A DNA stretch of 28,254 nt, from positions 1 to 28,254 of the forward strand of contig JBJOMQ010000008.1 of assembly GCA_046052275.1 (NCBI GenBank). Reading direction: 5' to 3'. This document shows, piece after piece, positions 15,227 to 23,132 of this stretch. Every line of letters starts with the position of its first letter. Positions within the stretch are counted from its first letter, which is position 1. A model generated the notes under the pieces. The model was not told the DNA's origin and did no database searches. It was given only the letters and a program-made list of their open reading frames with translations. Both the position numbers and the translations under genes were made by a program. Source of the stretch: UBA668 sp046052275. GTDB taxonomy: Bacteria; Actinomycetota; Acidimicrobiia; Acidimicrobiales; Ilumatobacteraceae.

Positions 15227-16438
15227 GTGACACGAAGCCCTGCACGCACGTCCGCCCGTCTCGCTGCCATCGCTGAATCGGCCACGCTCGCCGTCGATGC
15301 GAAGGCGAAGGCATTGAAGGCCAAGGGCGAGAACGTCATCGGGTTCGGGGCGGGCGAGCCCGACTTCCCGACACCCGAGAACATCGTCGAGGCCGCGGTG
15401 CGCGCCTGCCGCGACCCCAAGATGCACAAGTACACGCCGGCTGCCGGACTCCCCGAATTGCGCGAGGCCGTCGCTGCCAAGACGCTGCGCGACAGCGGCG
15501 TGACCGTGCAGTCGTCGCAGGTGCTCGTCACGAGCGGCGGCAAGCACGCCGTGTTCACTGCCTTCGCTGCGCTGTGCGATCCGGGCGATGAGGTCATCTG
15601 CCCCGCACCGTACTGGACGACCTATCCCGAGGCCATCGTGCTGGCTGGCGGCGTGCCAGTCGTGGTCGACACCGACGAGTCGACCGGCTTCAAGGTGACG
15701 GTCGAGCAGCTCGACCGTGCCCTCACGCCGCGCACCAAGGTGCTGCTGTTCGTCAGCCCCGACAACCCGTCGGGCGCCATCTACTCGCCCGAGGAAGTCG
15801 AGGCGATCGGCCGCTGGGCCGTCGATCGCGGTGTCTGGGTGCTCACCGACGAGATCTACGAACACCTCGTCTACGGCGACAACCGATTCGTGTCGATGCC
15901 CGCCGTCGTGCCGGGCCTCGCCGAGCAGTGCCTCATCGTGAATGGTGTTGCCAAGACCTATGCCATGACGGGCTGGCGAGTGGGCTGGCTCATCGGACCC
16001 GGTGACGTGATGAAGGCGGCCGTCAACTTCCAGTCGCACAGCACGTCGAATGTGAGCAACGTGGCGCAGATCGCCGCACTCGAGGCGGTGAGCGGCGACC
16101 TCTCGGCGGTCGCCCGGATGAGGGAGGCATTCCAGCGGCGGGCGATCACCATGCACCGCATGCTGAACGAGATCCCCGGTGTTACGGCAATCGAGCCGCA
16201 GGGCGCCTTCTACTGCTATCCGAATGTGAAGGCCCTGCTCGGCCGCCCGCTCGGACCCAATGGCACCGTCTGCGCGACGACACTCGAGCTGGCCGACGCT
16301 GTCCTCGGCGAGGCGAAGGTGGCGTTCGTTCCCGGCGAGGCATTCGGCACGCCCGGCTATGCGCGCTTCAGCTTCGCCATGGCCGATGCCGACATGGAGG
16401 AGGGCATCCGCCGCATCCACCAGTGGGTCACCGCATGA
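15227..16438 (+). CDS. Aspartate aminotransferase, class I subgroup Ib (AspC-type)
   Basis: A 403-residue fold-type I PLP aminotransferase. Motifs are GFGAGEPDFPTPENI (about 39-53), KYTPAAGLPELREAVA, PAPYWTTYPE, SPDNPSGAIYS (N180), DEIYEHLVYG (Y211) and the PLP lysine K243 in VNGVAKTYAMTGWRVGW. The sequence fits the Ib subgroup, which includes aspartate and prephenate aminotransferases; which substrates apply here cannot be read from the sequence. The GTG at 15227 follows TAGCCT by 7 nt and starts MTRSPARTSARLAAIAESATL, which matches the usual N-terminus. The stop overlaps the next start (ATGA), coupling it to the PatB/MalY-type gene. Confidence 0.92.
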   Translation: MTRSPARTSARLAAIAESATLAVDAKAKALKAKGENVIGFGAGEPDFPTPENIVEAAVRACRDPKMHKYTPAAGLPELREAVAAKTLRDSGVTVQSSQVLVTSGGKHAVFTAFAALCDPGDEVICPAPYWTTYPEAIVLAGGVPVVVDTDESTGFKVTVEQLDRALTPRTKVLLFVSPDNPSGAIYSPEEVEAIGRWAVDRGVWVLTDEIYEHLVYGDNRFVSMPAVVPGLAEQCLIVNGVAKTYAMTGWRVGWLIGPGDVMKAAVNFQSHSTSNVSNVAQIAALEAVSGDLSAVARMREAFQRRAITMHRMLNEIPGVTAIEPQGAFYCYPNVKALLGRPLGPNGTVCATTLELADAVLGEAKVAFVPGEAFGTPGYARFSFAMADADMEEGIRRIHQWVTA

Positions 16439-17598
16439 CGGCCGTGCCCGATCTCGAGCACCTCTCGCTCGAGTGGCTTCGTGCCAAGCCGGGTGCGAAG
16501 TGGGCGCGATTCGATGCGCCGTTCGCGGCGTGGGTGGCCGACATGGACTTCCGGCCGCCGCAGTGCGTCACGGATGCGATCGGCGAATTCATCGCGGGTG
16601 GCGACCTCGGCTATCCCAACTATCGGCACCCGACCGGCGGGTCGCCGGCGACCGACGCCTGGATCGAGCGCTGCGCAGTGCGATATGGCTGGCAGGTCGA
16701 TGAGGCACACGTCCGTGAACTGGTCGATGTCGTGCAGGGCATCCAGATGGTGCTGCACGTGTGCACTGAGCCTGGCGACGGTGTCGTGGTGCACACGCCG
16801 GCCTACCCGCCGTTCCTTCGCAGCGTCGAGGACAGCGGCCGGCGTGTCGTGCGACTCGCAGCTCGCGCCGACGCCGCCGGCTCAGCAGGCTGGAGCTTCG
16901 ACTACGACGACCTCGAGAGGCGGCTCGTCGCCGAGCCGGCACGGGTGCTGCTCCTGTGCCATCCGCACAATCCCACCGGGCACGTGTTCTCTGATGCCGA
17001 CCTCAGCCGGATGGCCGACATCGCCGAGCGACACGACCTGCTGGTGATCTCCGACGAAATCCACGCCGACCTCTCGTATGTCGGCCCGCACACGCCGATC
17101 GCGAAGATTGCGCCAGACCGCACAGTCACCCTGCAGGCAGCGTCGAAGGCCTTCAATCTCGCCGGCGTGCGATTCGCTGTCGCACACATCGGCCCGCAGT
17201 GGGTTCGCGACCGCATCGCCGCTCTGCCCGATCACCTGCTCGGCGCCACCAACGCCGTCGGCGCCATTGCCGCCGCAGCCGCATGGACCCATGGCGATCC
17301 CTGGCTCGAGGCGGTCCTGGGGCAACTCGACGACAATCGGCACCTGCTGGCGCAACTGCTCGGCGATCACCTGCCCGAGGTGCGGTACTCGGTGCCTGAC
17401 GCGACGTATCTCGGCTGGCTCGACTGCCGAGCGCTCGGCTGGGGCGACGACCCGACCGAGGAGTTCACCCGCCGCGGCGCAAAGCTCAGCGAAGGCCCGA
17501 ACTTCGGCATCGAGGGCCACGGCTTCGCACGGCTGAACTTCGCCACGTCACCCGAGGTGCTGCGCGCCATCGTGGCGCAGATGGGCACTGCTCAGTAG
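16435..17598 (+). CDS. PatB/MalY-type PLP enzyme, probable cystathionine beta-lyase
   Basis: A 387-residue fold-type I PLP protein of the MalY/PatB group, mostly C-S lyases that release homocysteine from cystathionine. The characteristic WVADMDFRPP (about 33-42), GYPNYRHPTGG, VHTPAYPPF, LLCHPHNPTGHVF, ISDEIHADLSY and the PLP lysine K238 in LQAASKAFNLAG are visible. The ATG at 16435 sits in ATGA with the upstream aminotransferase stop. Together with metY about 4 kb away it could supply the second route to homocysteine, but aminotransferase activity is also known in the group. Its 3' end overlaps cobO by 7 bp in convergent orientation. Confidence 0.88.
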   Translation: MTAVPDLEHLSLEWLRAKPGAKWARFDAPFAAWVADMDFRPPQCVTDAIGEFIAGGDLGYPNYRHPTGGSPATDAWIERCAVRYGWQVDEAHVRELVDVVQGIQMVLHVCTEPGDGVVVHTPAYPPFLRSVEDSGRRVVRLAARADAAGSAGWSFDYDDLERRLVAEPARVLLLCHPHNPTGHVFSDADLSRMADIAERHDLLVISDEIHADLSYVGPHTPIAKIAPDRTVTLQAASKAFNLAGVRFAVAHIGPQWVRDRIAALPDHLLGATNAVGAIAAAAAWTHGDPWLEAVLGQLDDNRHLLAQLLGDHLPEVRYSVPDATYLGWLDCRALGWGDDPTEEFTRRGAKLSEGPNFGIEGHGFARLNFATSPEVLRAIVAQMGTAQ

Positions 17599-18167
17599 TC
17601 GATGCCGCGCTTGGCGAGGATGCCCATGTCGTAGGCGTGCTTGACGTGGCGCATCTCGGTGACCGTGTCGGCGACGTCGATGAACTCCTGCGGAGCGTCT
17701 CGCCCAGTGATGACGACGTTTACGTGTCGCGGCCGATTTTCGATCGTCTTCACGACGTCAGCGGTCGGAACCCATCCCCATGAGCACAGGTACGTGAGCT
17801 CATCGAGGATCACCAGGTCGTAGTCGCCGCTCGAGATGATCTCATCGGCCTCGTTCCAGGCGGCCTGCGCAAGGTCGATGTCGTGCTGGAGGTTCGCGGA
17901 GTCCCAGGTGAAGCCCCCGCCGCGGGCGCGCCAGTCGACACCCAGCTGCCTGCCGACCTTCTCCTCGCCGACCTTCCACTCGCTGCTCTTCACGAACTGC
18001 ACCACGGCGACTTTCCAGTCGCGGGCGATGGCACGGACCATGACGCCGAAGGCAGCCGAGCTCTTCCCCTTGCCGTTCCCAGTGTTGACAAGGACGAGCG
18101 AATCGGCGCTGCGGCCGCCCTCTGGGATCGGGCTCTCGGTGAGGGGCTCTGTGGAGTCGGCGTTCAT
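17592..18167 (-). CDS. cobO: Cob(I)yrinic acid a,c-diamide adenosyltransferase
   Basis: A CobA/CobO/BtuR-family ATP:corrinoid adenosyltransferase of 191 residues that attaches the adenosyl group to cobalt in coenzyme B12 synthesis or salvage. The P-loop GNGKGKSSAAFG starts at residue 30. Family blocks FVKSSEWKVGEE, GFTWDSANLQHD, YDLVILDELTY and VVITGRDAP follow. The ATG at 18167 gives the usual short N-terminal arm; the longer open frame upstream is low-complexity Arg/Pro/Ala sequence. No other cobalamin genes and no cobalamin riboswitch lie nearby, so it may serve salvage. On the minus strand a TACACT hexamer (18181-18186) lies 13 nt before the start. Its stop overlaps patB convergently. Confidence 0.93.
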   Translation of the reverse strand: MNADSTEPLTESPIPEGGRSADSLVLVNTGNGKGKSSAAFGVMVRAIARDWKVAVVQFVKSSEWKVGEEKVGRQLGVDWRARGGGFTWDSANLQHDIDLAQAAWNEADEIISSGDYDLVILDELTYLCSWGWVPTADVVKTIENRPRHVNVVITGRDAPQEFIDVADTVTEMRHVKHAYDMGILAKRGIDY

Positions 18168-18180
18168 AGGGGGAAACGGG

Positions 18181-18186
18181 AGTGTA
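18181..18186 (-). promoter_or_regulatory. Candidate -10 of cobO
   Basis: TACACT on the minus strand, 13 nt before the cobO ATG, would leave only a very short 5' leader without a ribosome binding site. The same hexamer occurs upstream of the TPP riboswitch. No matching -35 is seen. Confidence 0.3.
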
Positions 18187-18231
18187 GGTGCAGCGCGGCG
18201 GGCAGGCATGGTTGGGGCGGCAAGTCGCGTA

Positions 18232-18237
18232 TACGGT
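18232..18237 (+). promoter_or_regulatory. Candidate -10 of the MDMPI-like gene
   Basis: TACGGT is followed by 7 nt and the ATG at 18245, again the leaderless spacing. Two nucleotides upstream a TATACG is an overlapping alternative. The -35 is unclear. Confidence 0.3.
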
Positions 18238-18244
18238 GCGCCGG

Positions 18245-18877
18245 ATGCTGGATCCGATGCTGCGGATGGCGATCGACGGCGCGGTGCGGGCACACCGCGC
18301 CCTCGAGGGTTCGATCGCCGGACTCGACGACACGGCGGTGCGGCGACCCTGCCTGCTCGACGGGTGGAGCGTCGGCCATCTGCTGGCGCACCTCGCGCGC
18401 AACGCGGAGTCGCATGTCCGGGTGCTTGAGGGGGCGCGTCGTGGCGAGCGGGTCGCGCAGTACCCGGGTGGCCCTGCACAGCGGGCTGGCGACATCGAGG
18501 CCGGATCAGCACAGTCCGCATCGGTGCTCGTTGCGGATGTCCTTGCCGCCGACGCGGCGCTCGAGACGTGCTGGCTCTCGTTCGACGAATGGCCGGCCGA
18601 TCTTGGCGTCGACGACATCGTGCTGCGGCGCTGGCGCGAGGTCGAGGTGCACCACGCAGATCTCGGACCGGCGTACGGGCGCACCTACCGCGACTGGTCG
18701 CCCGCCTACCTGCGCCTCGAACTGCGCACGCTGACCATGCTGTGGGATAGCCGCCGTCCGATGGGACTCACCGGACTGCCGGCAGCGGTGATGGCAGCTG
18801 ACGAGCCCGAGCGCCTCGCCTGGCTGCTTGGCCGACACGGCATCGATGGCGTCGAACCGGCAGGATTGATGCCATGA
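18245..18877 (+). CDS. Maleylpyruvate isomerase-like, mycothiol-dependent family (DinB-like) protein
   Basis: A 210-residue protein of the MDMPI family, DinB-fold metalloproteins that often use mycothiol. The core LLDGWSVGHLLAHLARNAESH (about 37-57) provides His49, and RWREVEVHHADLG provides Glu132 and His136 with the ExxxH spacing of the family zinc site, so the metal site looks intact. The true reaction is unknown; only a few members are real maleylpyruvate isomerases. The ATG at 18245 follows TACGGT by 7 nt; a GTG at 18236 is the alternative. The stop overlaps the copper-protein start in ATGA, so the two are co-translated. This family supports a mycothiol-producing actinobacterial host. 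Confidence 0.82.
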   Translation: MLDPMLRMAIDGAVRAHRALEGSIAGLDDTAVRRPCLLDGWSVGHLLAHLARNAESHVRVLEGARRGERVAQYPGGPAQRAGDIEAGSAQSASVLVADVLAADAALETCWLSFDEWPADLGVDDIVLRRWREVEVHHADLGPAYGRTYRDWSPAYLRLELRTLTMLWDSRRPMGLTGLPAAVMAADEPERLAWLLGRHGIDGVEPAGLMP

Positions 18878-20439
18878 CGCGTCGTCGTGCAGGTTCGCTT
18901 CTTGCCGTTGTCATGGCGCTGCTGGCTTCGTCGGCGCCCCGAGTCGACGCGCACGCGGCGCTCGAGTCGAGCACGCCCGCAGCGAACAGCGTGCTCGAGT
19001 CGGTGCCGGCCTCGATCGTCCTCGACTTCGACGACGGCGTCGAGCCCTCACTGGCGGCAATCGAGCTCGTGGATGGCGACGGCAGGCCGATCGCGGTCGA
19101 CGCGCCCAAACGGGGCGACGACGACACCGTTGTGTCGGCGGCTGTCGCCGACAGCGAGTCGCTGGGCGATGGGCTCTACGCCGTTGCCTGGAAGGTGACC
19201 TCCGACGACGGCCATGTGGTGGAGGGGGCCTTTGCCTTTCAGGTCGGCACTGCGGCCGCCGGCGACAGCGATGCCCTGCTCGCCGGACTCGACAGCTCGG
19301 GTGATGATCTCGTCGACGTGCTGTATGCCGTTGCCCGATTCCTGTCACTGCTCGGCGCGATCGTGCTGCTGGGCGGTGGCTGGTGGGCGAGTCGCAAGGG
19401 TGGAGCGCTCGGCCAGTGGCGGTCGACGCGACTCGTGCTGCGGAGTGCTGCGGTCGTCGCCCTGGTGGGCTCGTTCGGTGCACTGGCCGGGTTCACCGCG
19501 ACGGTGGGCGAGGGACTGGGTGGCGCGCTCAGCGTGTCGACAGGTCGGGCATTGCTTGCCCGCTGCGTGCTGTTGGCTGTGATCGCTGCACTGCCGTCGG
19601 GAACGCGTCGGTGGTTCGGCGCCTCAGCACTGGCCGTGGTGTCGTTCCCGTTGGCCGGACATCCGTCGTCGCTTGATCCATGGCCGCTGTGGGCGCTCGT
19701 CGACAGCGTGCACCTCGTGGCAGTGGCGGCGTGGTTCGGAGGCCTTGCCGTGCTTGCCACGCTCCGCCGCCAGCACCTGGCCGAGACATCCACCGAGATG
19801 GTGGCTCGACGCTTCTCGCTCGTTGCCACGGTTGCCGTGCCCCTGGCGGTGCTCACCGGTGTCGCGCAGGCCTGGCGTCAGGCAGGCAGCCTCGACGACG
19901 TGTCGGCGACCGCGTGGGGGCGGATGCTCCTCGTGAAGGTCGTCATCGTGGTCGTCATCCTTGCCATTGCGGGTGCCGCGCGCTGGGTGGTGCAGCACGA
20001 GGGAGTGATGTCGCTGCGGCGGACGATGCTCGTGGAGGCAGTTGCGGGAGTCGCAATTCTCGGCCTCGTGGCCGCCATGGTGGGCACGTCGCCGCGACCG
20101 ACGGATGCTGCGGCGCCGTTCGAGGCGACGCTGGCCGCGAGCGACGTGATCGTGTCGCTGGTCGTCACGCCTGCCTCGATTGGCACCAACGAGGTGCACA
20201 TCGTGGTCTCACGCGCCGGAGGGGCGTTGGCGCCGATCGCCGGCCTCGAGGCACGCGTCTCGCTGCCGTCCACCGGCGTACCCGCCTCGCCGGTCACGAT
20301 CACGCGCGAGGGCCCCGATCACTTCAGTGGGACGGTCACGTTCGCGCAGGCTGGCCTGTGGGTGCTCGACGTCGTCGTGGCCCCCGACGAGTCGACCGAG
20401 ACGCTCGTGTCCACCGAGGTGCTCGTCGGCGGCGGATGA
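18874..20439 (+). CDS. CopC-CopD fusion copper-transport/resistance protein
   Basis: A 521-residue membrane protein joining a CopC domain to a CopD domain, as in YcnJ-type proteins that handle periplasmic or extracellular copper. A signal peptide ends before His27 (VDAHAALESSTPA); His27 as the mature N-terminus, with Asp112 and His114 in TSDDGHVVEG, would form the CopC Cu(II) site. From about residue 145 to 405 there are roughly eight hydrophobic segments (FLSLLGAIVLLGGGWW, LVGSFGALAGF and others) of the CopD domain. The C-terminal 115 residues form an extracytoplasmic beta-rich domain (SLVVTPASIGTNEVHIVV) like the YtkA/FixH type. The start overlaps the MDMPI-like stop. It converges with the 432-residue gene, 16 bp apart. 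Confidence 0.87.
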   Translation: MTRRRAGSLLAVVMALLASSAPRVDAHAALESSTPAANSVLESVPASIVLDFDDGVEPSLAAIELVDGDGRPIAVDAPKRGDDDTVVSAAVADSESLGDGLYAVAWKVTSDDGHVVEGAFAFQVGTAAAGDSDALLAGLDSSGDDLVDVLYAVARFLSLLGAIVLLGGGWWASRKGGALGQWRSTRLVLRSAAVVALVGSFGALAGFTATVGEGLGGALSVSTGRALLARCVLLAVIAALPSGTRRWFGASALAVVSFPLAGHPSSLDPWPLWALVDSVHLVAVAAWFGGLAVLATLRRQHLAETSTEMVARRFSLVATVAVPLAVLTGVAQAWRQAGSLDDVSATAWGRMLLVKVVIVVVILAIAGAARWVVQHEGVMSLRRTMLVEAVAGVAILGLVAAMVGTSPRPTDAAAPFEATLAASDVIVSLVVTPASIGTNEVHIVVSRAGGALAPIAGLEARVSLPSTGVPASPVTITREGPDHFSGTVTFAQAGLWVLDVVVAPDESTETLVSTEVLVGGG

Positions 20440-20455
20440 CGAACACGTCACTGCC

Positions 20456-21754
20456 TCAGATGGCGAGCTGTGCGGTCGACCGCCCCGCCTCCTCTGGGCC
20501 GAGCACCGACCACACCAGGGCGGTGAGCCGGACGGCGGGGTCGCCGTCGGCGCCACCGGGCAGGCGAGACCGCCACGAGATGAACCGCTGTACGTAGTCG
20601 GTGAGTGGATCCGACGCGTCGGCGTCCGGCGTGGGTGGCGGTCTGGTGTCGGCCGGCAGGATGCCGTGGGCTCGCCACTGCGCCACGGTCGCCGTGGCGA
20701 TGGCATCGGCAGCCAGTACAAGCGTCGCCCTGTGCGCATACTCGGCGTCGCTGGCGGCTCGTGCAGGGTCGGGCCTGAAGGGCTGTGAGAGTCGTTCGGC
20801 CACAGTGACCGTGGCCTTGGCTGCAGAGGGGGCGAGGGCGCTGCCCGAGACCGCGCCGGCCACTGCGCCGGCGACGGTGCCGGCCACGATCCACAGGCGG
20901 TGCCATACCACCAGCTGGTCTGCCGCAGCGGCGCGCCGCACGCCGACTGCGAGCCCGCCGAGCAGTCCGAGATACGAGCCCAGCAGTTCGACGAGGGCGA
21001 GATCCGATGTCGACCGAGTGACTGCATCGGCGACCTCCTCGACGACCCGTTCGGCGCCGATCAGCAGCCACTCGAGCGACTCGATGTCGCGGACGACGAA
21101 CGACAGCAGCGCAGCCCGTTCCTCGGCGGTGGATGTCCACTCCGAGTGCAGCGGGGCAAAGTGCAGCGTCCACGGAGTGATGAGCGCCACGAGAAAGCGG
21201 CGCCACTCGTGTTGATAGGACTCGTCGATGGGATTGTGCGTGAGCTCGTAGTGGCGGAACCACCCGATGAAGCCGAGCACCGCCCGCTCGGCATCTGCTG
21301 GGCTGAGCGCCTCGACGCCGACCATGGCGACTCGCTGCGCGAGCCGCCAGTCGGCGGCGGAGTCGAACAGCAGCGCAGGGTCGTCGGCGGCCCGCAGGAC
21401 GAAGGCCGCAGCGCGTGAGGGATTGCCCGCGTCGTCGAGCATCTGCAGGAAGAGTGAATCGGCGGGATTCGGCAGGTGGTCGGTGGTCTCGACCGCGGAT
21501 GCGGTTGACATCCAGGTGCGCAGGGTCGATGCGGCTTCATCGGCGAACGTGCTGCCCTCGAGCCTGGCGAGGAGTGGGAGCATGTGCTGCTCCCACTCGG
21601 CAGCTATCCGATGGAGCATCTCGTCGGTCTCGGCGAGCGCAGGCTCGACATCATGCAGGAATGACACGCTGCTCGACGCGGCGCGAAGCTCGACGGCGCA
21701 GGATCGGGCAGCGGCATGAAGTGCAGCAACTCGCTGCGGATCCCAGCCGAGCAC
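20456..21754 (-). CDS. Hypothetical protein, possible WXG-associated partner, with one membrane segment
   Basis: A 432-residue protein I do not recognise. I placed the start at GTG 21754, 4 nt after the stop of the small WXG-like gene; the longer open frame upstream is antisense-like Arg/Pro-rich sequence. The N-terminus LGWDPQRVAALHAAARSCAVELRAA resembles the first helix of WXG100-type proteins. Residues about 30-260 are helical and Trp-rich, and a Gly/Ala hydrophobic stretch (LWIVAGTVAGAVAGAVSG) at about residue 305 could span a membrane. No enzyme motif or toxin domain was seen. Such long proteins beside WXG genes are often type VII secretion substrates or structural partners; this is inferred only from position and the N-terminus. 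Confidence 0.7.
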   Translation of the reverse strand: MLGWDPQRVAALHAAARSCAVELRAASSSVSFLHDVEPALAETDEMLHRIAAEWEQHMLPLLARLEGSTFADEAASTLRTWMSTASAVETTDHLPNPADSLFLQMLDDAGNPSRAAAFVLRAADDPALLFDSAADWRLAQRVAMVGVEALSPADAERAVLGFIGWFRHYELTHNPIDESYQHEWRRFLVALITPWTLHFAPLHSEWTSTAEERAALLSFVVRDIESLEWLLIGAERVVEEVADAVTRSTSDLALVELLGSYLGLLGGLAVGVRRAAAADQLVVWHRLWIVAGTVAGAVAGAVSGSALAPSAAKATVTVAERLSQPFRPDPARAASDAEYAHRATLVLAADAIATATVAQWRAHGILPADTRPPPTPDADASDPLTDYVQRFISWRSRLPGGADGDPAVRLTALVWSVLGPEEAGRSTAQLAI

Positions 21755-21758
21755 GGGA

Positions 21759-21998
21759 TCAACCGATCGAGTCCCAGCGACGCGCCTGTGCGGCGAGTGC
21801 GTCGGCATGGCTGGCGAGTGTCCGCCGGTGCGTGTCGAGCCGCCACTCGAATGACGCTGCCGCCGGGCCGTGCCACGTGCCAGCGCCGCCATGGCGCTGC
21901 ACCGACTCGACGTCGTCGACGAGTGCACGGAGACGTGCCGACACTCGCCGAAGGGTGTCGGCGCGACGGCGGAGTGCAGCGAACTCGTCAGGGAGCAC
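21759..21998 (-). CDS. Small WXG100-like protein
   Basis: A 79-residue all-helical protein with two heptad-rich helices around a central turn GTWHGPAAASF, which holds the W-x-G motif at about residues 42-44 and the small/aromatic residues that follow it in WXG100 proteins. The second helix is EWRLDTHRRTLASHADALAAQARRW. The GTG at 21998 overlaps the GNAT stop by 11 bp; a TTG at 22034 would add 12 residues. No YxxxD/E export signal is seen at the C-terminus. It lies between a GNAT gene and the 432-residue protein, so secretion as a pair with that protein is possible. No type VII secretion machinery gene is in the window. Confidence 0.65.
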   Translation of the reverse strand: MLPDEFAALRRRADTLRRVSARLRALVDDVESVQRHGGAGTWHGPAAASFEWRLDTHRRTLASHADALAAQARRWDSIG

Positions 21999-22500
21999 GA
22001 TCGACTGCCGACAGCGCCGAACTGTCGCTGGCAATCGAACGCATCACCAGGTGGTGGGGAAGCTGCGTGGCCTCGTCGACGAAGCCACCTCCGCGGACGG
22101 CGAAGCCGTGCCGTTCGTAGAAGCGCAGCGCGGCGTCGCGAGCGCGGGCCCACACGATCCGGTAGCCAGCGGCGGCCATGCGTCTGACACCCTCGTCGAG
22201 CAGCAGTCCGCCGATGCCCGTGGCCTGCAGCGTGCGGTCGGTGGCCATGCCGCGCAGCTGCACGGCGCGGTCCTCAGTGGTGCCATCGACCGGATCCGCA
22301 TACTGACGTGGCACCCACGATGAGACCGCCAGAATGGGCTCGCCGTCAGCGTCGAGGTCGCGCACTCCCAGATGGACGACGCCGTCGAGGTGATCCTCGG
22401 CAAACGAGACCTCCTTCGTCGGCGTGTCGTATCGGAGGACGCTGAGGCGCAGTGCGTGGGTGTCGTGAGCGGTGATCTCGACGACCTCGAGCCTCGTCAT
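21988..22500 (-). CDS. GNAT-family N-acetyltransferase
   Basis: A 170-residue acetyltransferase of the GNAT superfamily. The acetyl-CoA-binding core LRGMATDRTLQATGIGGLLLDEGVRRM lies at about residues 82-109 (the R/Q-x-x-G-x-G/A pattern is RTLQATGIGG), followed by the AALRFYERHGFAVRGGGF block typical of the fold's last strands. The substrate is unknown. The ATG at 22500 overlaps the thiQ-like stop (ATGA), so it belongs to the same transcript as the thiamine transporter. Nothing in the sequence ties it to thiamine. Confidence 0.88.
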   Translation of the reverse strand: MTRLEVVEITAHDTHALRLSVLRYDTPTKEVSFAEDHLDGVVHLGVRDLDADGEPILAVSSWVPRQYADPVDGTTEDRAVQLRGMATDRTLQATGIGGLLLDEGVRRMAAAGYRIVWARARDAALRFYERHGFAVRGGGFVDEATQLPHHLVMRSIASDSSALSAVDRAP

Positions 22501-23132
22501 GGTGCCGAGTGTGCCAGATCGGCCAGCGAGACGACCCTTGTGGCAATGGCTGCAGCCTCGGCACGGTCGTGAGTGACCAGGAGACCGGTCGTATGGGCGA
22601 GCATCGAATGAAGTTCGCTGGCAAGTCGATCGTGCAGGTCGCGGTCGAGGCCGGTGAGCGGCTCGTCGAGCAGCAGGACCTCGGGAGACGGTGCAAGGGC
22701 GCGGGCCAGGGCGACGCGGGTCGCCTCGCCGCCACTCAGGTCGCCTACGCGTCGGCGCTCAAAACCGGCGAGACCGACGAGTCGCAGCATCTCGCTGACG
22801 CGGTCGTCCACGTCGGCCTTGCGCTGGCCGCGCATCCGGAGGCCGAAGGCCACATTCCCGCCGACGTCGAAATGCGGGAAGAGTTGCTGGTTCTGGAAGA
22901 CCATGCCGATGCCGCGCCGATGAGGCGGCACGACCGAGACGTCGCGACCGTCGAGGAACACCGACCCGTCGTCGGGGACTATGAGGCCGGCGATCGCCTT
23001 CAGCAGGGTGCTCTTTCCTGATCCCGATGGGCCGAGCAGGCCGACCATCTCGTTGTCGAGCGTCAGCGACACACGGTCGAGCACCGTCGTCGTGCCAAAC
23101 CTGACGGTGATGTCGCGGGCCTCGAGTCTCAC
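22497..23132 (-). CDS. thiQ: Thiamine-type ABC transporter ATP-binding protein
   Basis: A 211-residue ATPase. Walker A GPSGSGKST is at 34-42, the Q-loop Gln at residue 80 (MVFQNQQLFPHF), the signature LSGGE at 132-136, Walker B VLLLDEP at 152-158 and the switch His at 188. The short length, without a C-terminal regulatory domain, is typical of ThiQ. The GTG at 23132 overlaps the permease stop (GTGA); the much longer open frame upstream is another frame of the permease gene. It powers the permease encoded just upstream. The thiamine assignment rests on the operon, its riboswitch and the ThiB/ThiP features rather than on the ATPase itself. Confidence 0.92.
   Translation of the reverse strand: MRLEARDITVRFGTTTVLDRVSLTLDNEMVGLLGPSGSGKSTLLKAIAGLIVPDDGSVFLDGRDVSVVPPHRRGIGMVFQNQQLFPHFDVGGNVAFGLRMRGQRKADVDDRVSEMLRLVGLAGFERRRVGDLSGGEATRVALARALAPSPEVLLLDEPLTGLDRDLHDRLASELHSMLAHTTGLLVTHDRAEAAAIATRVVSLADLAHSAP

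Noticed and set aside
15194..16420. N-terminal extension of serC to a 784-residue protein
   Set aside because: The extension is the antisense strand of aspC and lacks any domain.
18168..18244. Cobalamin riboswitch before cobO
   Set aside because: The 77 bp gap is too short and contains no B12-box sequence.
21755..22153. N-terminal extension of the 432-residue protein
   Set aside because: It overlaps the WXG-like and GNAT genes in another frame and is Arg/Pro/Ser low complexity.
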